Positions 7,478-11,819 of a DNA stretch of 11,819 nucleotides are shown piece after piece. How positions within the stretch are numbered: the first letter of the stretch is position 1; each line of letters begins with the position of its first letter. The DNA lies in the NCBI GenBank assembly GCA_018400335.1, contig JAGYMT010000025.1, positions 1 through 11,819 on the forward strand, read 5' to 3'. This DNA comes from Kiritimatiellia bacterium. GTDB lineage: Bacteria; Verrucomicrobiota; Kiritimatiellia; JAAZAB01. Below the pieces are notes generated by a model. It was not told the origin of the DNA. It saw only the letters and a program-made list of their open reading frames with translations, and made no database searches. A program made the position numbers and the translations under genes.

Positions 7478-7502
7478 GCGCTTGAAGGAGTTTTGCAAGC
7501 GC
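7478..7502 (-). terminator. Hairpin behind the FG-GAP gene, possible terminator or attenuator
   Basis: GCGCTTG and CAAGCGC form a perfect 7-bp GC-rich stem with an 11-base loop, starting 19 bases after the stop codon of the FG-GAP gene on the minus strand. The downstream side reads GGGTTTCAG and lacks a true T-tract, so classic intrinsic termination would be weak. It could act as partial termination or mRNA stabilisation between the FG-GAP gene and the DUF4838 gene. Confidence 0.4.
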
Positions 7503-7521
7503 CTCTTAATTACCCATCTGC

Positions 7522-10302
7522 TCAGCGAAACTCCAGCGTTACGGAGCTCACTCGCGGGCTGTTGGCGCCATTTGCGGAGCCCAGAGCCAGCCTGTATTGT
7601 ATCCAGTCTTCCAATATCGGTTCGCCCGCCGGATTTTCGCCTTTCGCAAACAGTTCGCGAGAATCCTTCACCCCTCGCCATGGCGCCGAATCCAATCCGT
7701 CCCGGCAAGAAGCCGTTCGCACCTGCGCCCGAACCCATGTATTAGGCGGATCATGGCTCTCCCAGTGAATCGAACGAAAACGATTTCCATCCGGAATCCG
7801 GAAGGGCTCCGATATGTAAAACTCCTCGGCGCCACGGTCCATGAGATTCCCCGGATCCACAGCATACATGCCGTGCGGACCCAGAGTCGGTAGTTGCGTG
7901 ATGTTTCGCTCGGAAAAACCGTCCGGTCCGTTCCACCAAACCTGTGAGAAACCGACATGATTACCATAGGTCTTATGGCAGGCAACGGCCAGATCCACCC
8001 AACCATCACCGTTGAAATCGGCAGCAACGCAGCCGCTGGCCGAATGCGAGAACAGCCGGGTCCGATTTGCGGCGGAATAGACTCCTCCAGGCGCGCCCCA
8101 GTAAATATAGGAATCCAAGTCCCGGACGCGCCCGTTCTTATAACAGGTAGCGAAGATATCGAGAATGCCGTCATTGTTGAAATCGGCAATGGACAGCGAG
8201 TTGCATGAATGGACAGGTAATTGCGCGCGGCGGTCTTCGCGATAGCCATCGGGACCGCCCCAATAAATGTAGACGCTGGAATCATACGGGTTCGCATTGC
8301 CGGGAAATTGATGACCACCGACGATCAGGTCGAGCCATCCGTCGCCGGTCAGATCAGCCGCCTGGGCGCAGGATGAGCCGCCCGCGTTGAGCCACTGGGA
8401 GCGCGCCATGCTGAAGCCTTCCGGCCCACCCCAAAGAATAAGGCAGCGCGGGCCGGCAATCTGCGACACGAACAGATCCAGCCATCCGTCGCGGTTGAAG
8501 TCCGCCGCAAAGAGCCAACGCGGCTCGCGGTATTCAACGTTCGAAGCGCTGGTATCGAAGGAACACTTGCGAGACGCTGCGTAGTCGGTCAAACCGGGAT
8601 CCAAAAGCAGGCGATCGAACCGCTCAAGATCAAAGCCTTTCGGACCCTGCCGGAAAATCCTCATTTCCGGGTTCGAAAATCCGACAACGGCAATGTCAAG
8701 ATAGCCCGAACGCCGGAAATCACCCACGGCCGAACCATGGGCGCGGAAGGTAGGAAACACCTGCTTCCGGTTCGGATCAAAGCCCCCCGGTCCGCCCCGA
8801 TACAGAAACGACCCCGGATCCAGGTGCGGCGCGTTTTCTGCACAGTTTGACACGAACAGATCCGCCCATCCATCGTCATCAAAGTCGGCGCCCAACGCGT
8901 CGGGAGCCGACCATCCTGGCAGTTCCTCCCGACGATCCGAGTGGTACCCATCCTCGCCGCCATGATAGATATAAACAGGAACATCCCCGCGAACGCGTCC
9001 TCCCGTATGATTAACGAGAACAACTTTGGGCGAATTGTTGTCCGCAACGCGAACCAGGATCGCAGAGGTTGGATCATGGCCACTCAGCCGCACAGGATCC
9101 GTCCGAATGCCGTCAGCGCCTCCCTTAAAAACAAGCGCGTCCACATCATGCAACTCTGCCGTGCTGCCCTGGCAGATCACGACATCGGCGAATCCGTCTC
9201 CATCCAGATCCTCCACCAGCACATCGCGAGCAGCCATAGTAACCAGGCGCGCGCGGCGCCCGGAGCTGAAGCCGTCAGGACTGCCCCAGTATATCCACGA
9301 GTCGGCTTCCCGGTCCGGATATTTCATCTGGCCGACGCCCGGCGTCCAGCCGGGCGGCACATGGGAAATCAGAGCGAGATCTTCAAAACCATCGCCGTTG
9401 ATATCCCCGGCGGCTGCCGAGGCCGCGTGAACACCCCGGAAAACAAGAGGCTCTCCCAATGCGCGATCTGGCTGAACTGGATACAGCAAAGCATCCTCAC
9501 CCCCGACAAACACGTAAAACACGCCGTTCATCCGGATTATTTTCGGACGCCAGCTCAGTGTGAACGGCACCCAGTTCGGAGTGGTCCCCGGACGCTCGGT
9601 AGGCTCAATATCGTTGCCGGGAACAGGAGTGGCGCGATTCCTATCCAGACCTCCCGATCCGCCCCAGAAAATAAGCGCCGGGCCGTGACGCGGACGAGCG
9701 TACAAGTCGCAATGCCCATCCCCATCGAGATCCTCCGCCACGATATGCAAACAATCAACATCCAGTTCGGAGAACCGTGACGCCACGAATCCTCCGTCGT
9801 CCTGATAGAATTGGCGCAGGCGTCCGTTGCAGGCGAATACGATCCCGGGACGCCCCCTACCGTTGAAATCACCAACGGCGACGCCTCGACAGTTGGGCGC
9901 GGGTAATTCCAGACGGTGCCGCTCTGAAAACCCATCGGGGGCGCCATAGTAGACAAAGGCTGTCAGGTCGGACATGGATCCGTCGCATTGATGCCCTACG
10001 ACAAGATCGTCAAAGCCGTCGCCGTTGAGATCGCCGGCGGCGGCGGCATAGGCGCCGCGCGTGGGCAACGCGGTCCTCACCGCGGCGCCAAGCGGGTCGT
10101 CATAAACGTAGACAGGCGGACGCTCATCCATGTCCTGACTATTGACGAACAGCAGATCGAAACGGCCGTCATTCGAGAAGTCGTAACGGAAGATTCGTTG
10201 AAGCACACCTGACCTGGAAACATAGAGATTGTGACCTCCATTTCCGAAACATCCCTTTCTGAATCCTTCAAACCCATGAGTCCGCCATATGGTTCTATTC
10301 AT
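7522..10302 (-). CDS. Large FG-GAP/VCBS repeat protein, probable double seven-bladed beta-propeller
   Basis: The 926-residue product is built almost entirely of about 60-residue repeats. Each pairs a calcium-loop motif of the type DxNxDGxxDL with a strand such as YIYWGGPDGY. I count twelve clear loops plus two degenerate positions (around VPFTLSWRP and RVADNNSPKVVLV), which suits two seven-bladed propellers. The last 80 or so residues (from about 844, SIHWESHDPPNTWVRAQVRT) form a separate beta-rich module. The start ATG at 10302 has GAGGAG six bases upstream. A longer form from 10350 would add an implausible leader. No signal peptide is visible, which is odd for FG-GAP proteins, usually extracellular. 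Its role is unknown; carbohydrate or protein binding in the glycan pathway is inferred from context only. It is divergent from the M55 gene and precedes the DUF4838 run. Confidence 0.88.
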   Translation of the reverse strand: MNRTIWRTHGFEGFRKGCFGNGGHNLYVSRSGVLQRIFRYDFSNDGRFDLLFVNSQDMDERPPVYVYDDPLGAAVRTALPTRGAYAAAAGDLNGDGFDDLVVGHQCDGSMSDLTAFVYYGAPDGFSERHRLELPAPNCRGVAVGDFNGRGRPGIVFACNGRLRQFYQDDGGFVASRFSELDVDCLHIVAEDLDGDGHCDLYARPRHGPALIFWGGSGGLDRNRATPVPGNDIEPTERPGTTPNWVPFTLSWRPKIIRMNGVFYVFVGGEDALLYPVQPDRALGEPLVFRGVHAASAAAGDINGDGFEDLALISHVPPGWTPGVGQMKYPDREADSWIYWGSPDGFSSGRRARLVTMAARDVLVEDLDGDGFADVVICQGSTAELHDVDALVFKGGADGIRTDPVRLSGHDPTSAILVRVADNNSPKVVLVNHTGGRVRGDVPVYIYHGGEDGYHSDRREELPGWSAPDALGADFDDDGWADLFVSNCAENAPHLDPGSFLYRGGPGGFDPNRKQVFPTFRAHGSAVGDFRRSGYLDIAVVGFSNPEMRIFRQGPKGFDLERFDRLLLDPGLTDYAASRKCSFDTSASNVEYREPRWLFAADFNRDGWLDLFVSQIAGPRCLILWGGPEGFSMARSQWLNAGGSSCAQAADLTGDGWLDLIVGGHQFPGNANPYDSSVYIYWGGPDGYREDRRAQLPVHSCNSLSIADFNNDGILDIFATCYKNGRVRDLDSYIYWGAPGGVYSAANRTRLFSHSASGCVAADFNGDGWVDLAVACHKTYGNHVGFSQVWWNGPDGFSERNITQLPTLGPHGMYAVDPGNLMDRGAEEFYISEPFRIPDGNRFRSIHWESHDPPNTWVRAQVRTASCRDGLDSAPWRGVKDSRELFAKGENPAGEPILEDWIQYRLALGSANGANSPRVSSVTLEFR

Positions 10303-10308
10303 ACCTAT

Positions 10309-10314
10309 CTCCTC
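10309..10314 (-). promoter_or_regulatory. Shine-Dalgarno site that fixes the FG-GAP start
   Basis: GAGGAG on the minus strand lies six bases before ATG 10302. It overlaps the codons that a longer reading from 10350 would use, favouring the shorter protein. Confidence 0.65.
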
Positions 10315-10472
10315 AACCTGCTTCATTAATAAACACCGTGAACGACGCACCGTAAAAGTCCAGCCGAAAATATTTGAAATTCGTTTTCCGTGTGAGGGTT
10401 TTTAGAAACACATTGACACTAAACATCAGAGTGTTGCAGGATACAAGCTCATTTCGCAGCATGCTTGAACAC
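10315..10472. promoter_or_regulatory. Divergent promoter region between the FG-GAP and M55 genes
   Basis: This AT-rich spacer must serve both divergent genes. On the plus strand TTGACA occurs at 10413-10418; the nearest -10-like GATACA (10440-10445) is 21 bases away, too far for an ideal promoter. An imperfect inverted repeat, ACACT (10416-10420) and AGTGT (10430-10434), overlaps the -35-like box and could be an operator. CCGTGAACG at 10336-10344 also occurs, inverted, in the hairpin at 156-172. All of this is motif-level evidence. Confidence 0.35.
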
Positions 10473-10479
10473 GGGAGGA
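10473..10479 (+). promoter_or_regulatory. Shine-Dalgarno site that fixes the M55 peptidase start
   Basis: GGGAGGA lies six bases before ATG 10486. A longer frame from the TTG at 10465 would place this site inside the coding region, so the ATG is preferred. Confidence 0.7.
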
Positions 10480-10485
10480 CAAAAG

Positions 10486-11274
10486 ATGAAGATCTATATC
10501 GTCACCGATCTGGAAGGCGCCACGGGGGTTTTCAAGTTCAAACAGACCCGCGAGAAGGAAACTCCTGAGTTCCGCGATGCCATACGCCTGCTGATGAGCG
10601 ACATCGCCGCAGTCGCCGAGGGACTGAAACAGGGCGGCGCAACCGAAATCCTTGTGCTGGACGGGCACGATGGCGGCAATAACTTCATACCCGACTGCAT
10701 GTTGCCCGGAGTGCGCTACATTACGGGCACGCCGCGCCCGGGGCCTTTGTACGGACTTGACGAATCCTGCGGAGGCATCGTTCTGTTGGGCTATCATTCC
10801 ATGAACGGAACACCGGACGGCGTCCTGCACCATACCCAGAACTCCCTGTCTGAAACCAAGTACTGGTACGACGGAGTCGAGCGTGGGGAGATCTACCAAA
10901 TGGCAGTTATTGCGGGGCATTGCGATGTGCCGGTGATTCTCGTGACCGGCGACGAGGCCGCGTGCCGCGAAGCGCGCGGATTGCTTGGAGATGACCTGCC
11001 GACCGTGGCCGTGAAGAAAGGCATCGACCGGGAAGCCGCGATCCTGATGGCGGCCGGCGAAACGCGTCCGCTGCTGATCAACGGCGCCAAACGCGCCATG
11101 GCGGAGCGGTCCGGTCGAACCCCGTTGAAGCCCGCTTTCCCCATCTCCATGCGCATTCGTTCCATCGGCCCCAATGCCGCGAAAACCGACACTCCCGTGT
11201 ACTCGCAACGCGAATGCGTGGTCCGCAGCGGACTTGACATCATCAAAGGTTCGGAGAAAGGAAACGTGCACTAA
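10486..11274 (+). CDS. M55-family zinc D-aminopeptidase (DppA-like)
   Basis: The 262-residue protein matches the length and motif order of Bacillus DppA, a zinc D-aminopeptidase that cleaves D-amino-acid-containing peptides. Metal-ligand positions are present: Asp8 and Glu10 in VTDLEGATG, His61 in LDGHDGG, His104 in GYHSM and Glu135 in RGEIYQMA. His116 in HHTQNS corresponds to the catalytic-region histidine. The N-terminal beta-strand MKIYIVTDLEG is typical of the family, and there is no signal peptide. The likely role is recycling of D-amino-acid peptides, for example from peptidoglycan, but its association with sialidase genes is not explained. The gene heads a plus-strand run divergent from the FG-GAP gene. 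It is followed by a decayed fragment and then a sialidase gene. Confidence 0.9.
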   Translation: MKIYIVTDLEGATGVFKFKQTREKETPEFRDAIRLLMSDIAAVAEGLKQGGATEILVLDGHDGGNNFIPDCMLPGVRYITGTPRPGPLYGLDESCGGIVLLGYHSMNGTPDGVLHHTQNSLSETKYWYDGVERGEIYQMAVIAGHCDVPVILVTGDEAACREARGLLGDDLPTVAVKKGIDREAAILMAAGETRPLLINGAKRAMAERSGRTPLKPAFPISMRIRSIGPNAAKTDTPVYSQRECVVRSGLDIIKGSEKGNVH

Positions 11275-11279
11275 CGAGC

Positions 11280-11402
11280 AATGATATCGGTTACAGGGAG
11301 TTTGACGGCCGATGGGAGGCAAACGCGCAACTGGCGCTCGACACCATCAACATGCAGCTGACACAGGGACTACCAACTTGGATGATTCACGACATGCAGT
11401 AG
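11280..11402 (+). pseudogene. Remnant of a URO-D-like gene (N-terminal fragment)
   Basis: The frame starting at 11280 reads NDIGYREFDGRWEANAQLAL and continues to GLPTWMIHDMQ before a TAG at 11400-11402. The pattern (GRWEANAQLAL, about ten residues, then GLPTWMIH) reads as real protein and resembles, from memory, the N-terminus of uroporphyrinogen-decarboxylase-like proteins of PVC bacteria. No ATG, GTG or TTG in this frame lies before the conserved part and after the upstream stop. An ATG at 11281 is out of frame by one base, so a one-base deletion near 11288 would explain the lost start. Nothing recognisable continues after the TAG in any frame up to the sialidase start, so most of the gene is gone. 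The family assignment is tentative. Confidence 0.4.
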
Positions 11403-11498
11403 TCGCACCCGGATGAGCTTTCAGGCAATCCATGTAAACGGGGCTTTGCACTGCTATGTGAACCATGTTGGATCGCAAATTGGGAAAGGAGCAATGAG
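11403..11498 (+). other. Short non-coding gap before the sialidase gene
   Basis: This 96-bp stretch between the gene remnant and the sialidase start has no recognisable protein. One frame is open for 35 codons from ATG 11416 (MSFQAIHVNGALHCYVNHVG and onward) but matches nothing I know and runs into the sialidase start in another frame. The ribosome-binding site AAAGGAG (11485-11491) at its end belongs to the sialidase gene. Confidence 0.4.
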
Positions 11499-11819
11499 AT
11501 GTCTGCGCACCGCGTATTGAATGAACTGAAGCAGGATTTCGATCCGGAATTGGACCCCGTCCTCGTCTTCGCGGGTGACCGCGCGGAAGGATACCACACC
11601 ATCCGCATCCCCGCGCTTGTGCGCACGCGCGAAAACGTTCTGCTGGCTTTCGCGGAAGCGCGCCGCGACAACCAGCGGGATGCCGGGCATATCGAGATCG
11701 CGCTTCGTCGCAGCCGCGACAACGGCCGCACCTGGGGCGGGATGGATATCCTCGCCGCCGAAGAGGGCGATGTGACCCTGGGCAACCCCTGCCCCTTTGT
11801 CCTGGAGAATGGCGAGGTG
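11499..11819 (+). CDS. GH33-type exo-sialidase, N-terminal part (runs off the right edge)
   Basis: The frame is open from ATG 11499 to the window end, giving the first 107 residues. It shows the hallmark sialidase start: YHTIRIPAL (32-40), with Arg36 of the Arg-Ile-Pro motif that binds the sialic acid carboxylate. LLAFAEARRD (48-57) follows, then a candidate acid/base Asp61 in RDAGHIEIALRRS, and the first Asp-box SRDNGRTW (72-79). GNPCPFV (95-101) matches the conserved region that follows. The family removes terminal sialic acid from glycoproteins and glycolipids. AAAGGAG seven bases upstream supports the start. No signal peptide precedes the catalytic fold, suggesting a cytoplasmic enzyme. 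It is likely in the same transcript as the M55 gene, separated by the gene remnant. Confidence 0.9.
   Translation, partial: MSAHRVLNELKQDFDPELDPVLVFAGDRAEGYHTIRIPALVRTRENVLLAFAEARRDNQRDAGHIEIALRRSRDNGRTWGGMDILAAEEGDVTLGNPCPFVLENGEV

Noticed and set aside
8941..9780. Plus-strand open frame of 279 codons
   Set aside because: It is antisense to the FG-GAP repeats. Its length comes from the repeated codon pattern of the real gene.
10426..11322. Minus-strand open frame of 298 codons
   Set aside because: It is antisense to the M55 peptidase, which carries all the expected metal-binding motifs.
11387..11785. Minus-strand open frame of 132 codons near the right edge
   Set aside because: It is Ser/Arg-rich with no recognisable motif and is antisense to the sialidase, which has the Arg-Ile-Pro motif and an Asp-box.

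Overview
The window is moderately GC-rich, densely coded bacterial DNA. Its gene content is a carbohydrate-utilisation locus: a GH109-type NAD-dependent glycosidase, two sialidase-fold proteins, a secreted DUF4838 protein, a large FG-GAP repeat protein, an M55 D-aminopeptidase and a LacI-family regulator. This mix, together with a fragment resembling uroporphyrinogen-decarboxylase-like proteins, is most reminiscent of glycan-degrading members of the PVC superphylum (Lentisphaerota, Kiritimatiellota or relatives). That placement is an inference from gene content; there is no rRNA or other marker gene in the window.

Layout. Bases 1-339 hold no gene but contain a 130-bp imperfect palindrome and two sets of short direct repeats just in front of a LacI-type regulator (340-1389, +). 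Convergent to it, on the minus strand, lies a block read from right to left. An FG-GAP/VCBS double-propeller protein (7522-10302) comes first, then, after a 215-bp gap with a hairpin and a -35-like box, four closely spaced genes: a secreted DUF4838 protein (4898-7306), a 271-residue alpha/alpha-toroid-like protein that appears to lack its C-terminus (4063-4878), a sialidase-fold protein (2952-4007) and a GH109-type alpha-N-acetylgalactosaminidase homologue (1416-2900). Divergent from the FG-GAP gene on the plus strand are an M55 metallopeptidase (10486-11274), a decayed fragment resembling the N-terminus of a URO-D-like protein (11280-11402), and the start of a GH33-type sialidase that runs off the right edge (11499-11819).

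How the genes may work together. Sialidase plus GH109 alpha-GalNAc-ase points to removal of terminal sialic acid and alpha-linked GalNAc from mucin-type or other sialylated glycans. The DUF4838 protein is the only product with a clear signal peptide, so it probably acts outside the cytoplasm, whereas the GH109, both sialidase-fold proteins, the toroid protein and the FG-GAP protein show no obvious export signal. The LacI-type regulator is the natural candidate to control the cluster in response to a released sugar. No tRNA, rRNA, CRISPR array, transposase or phage gene was seen.
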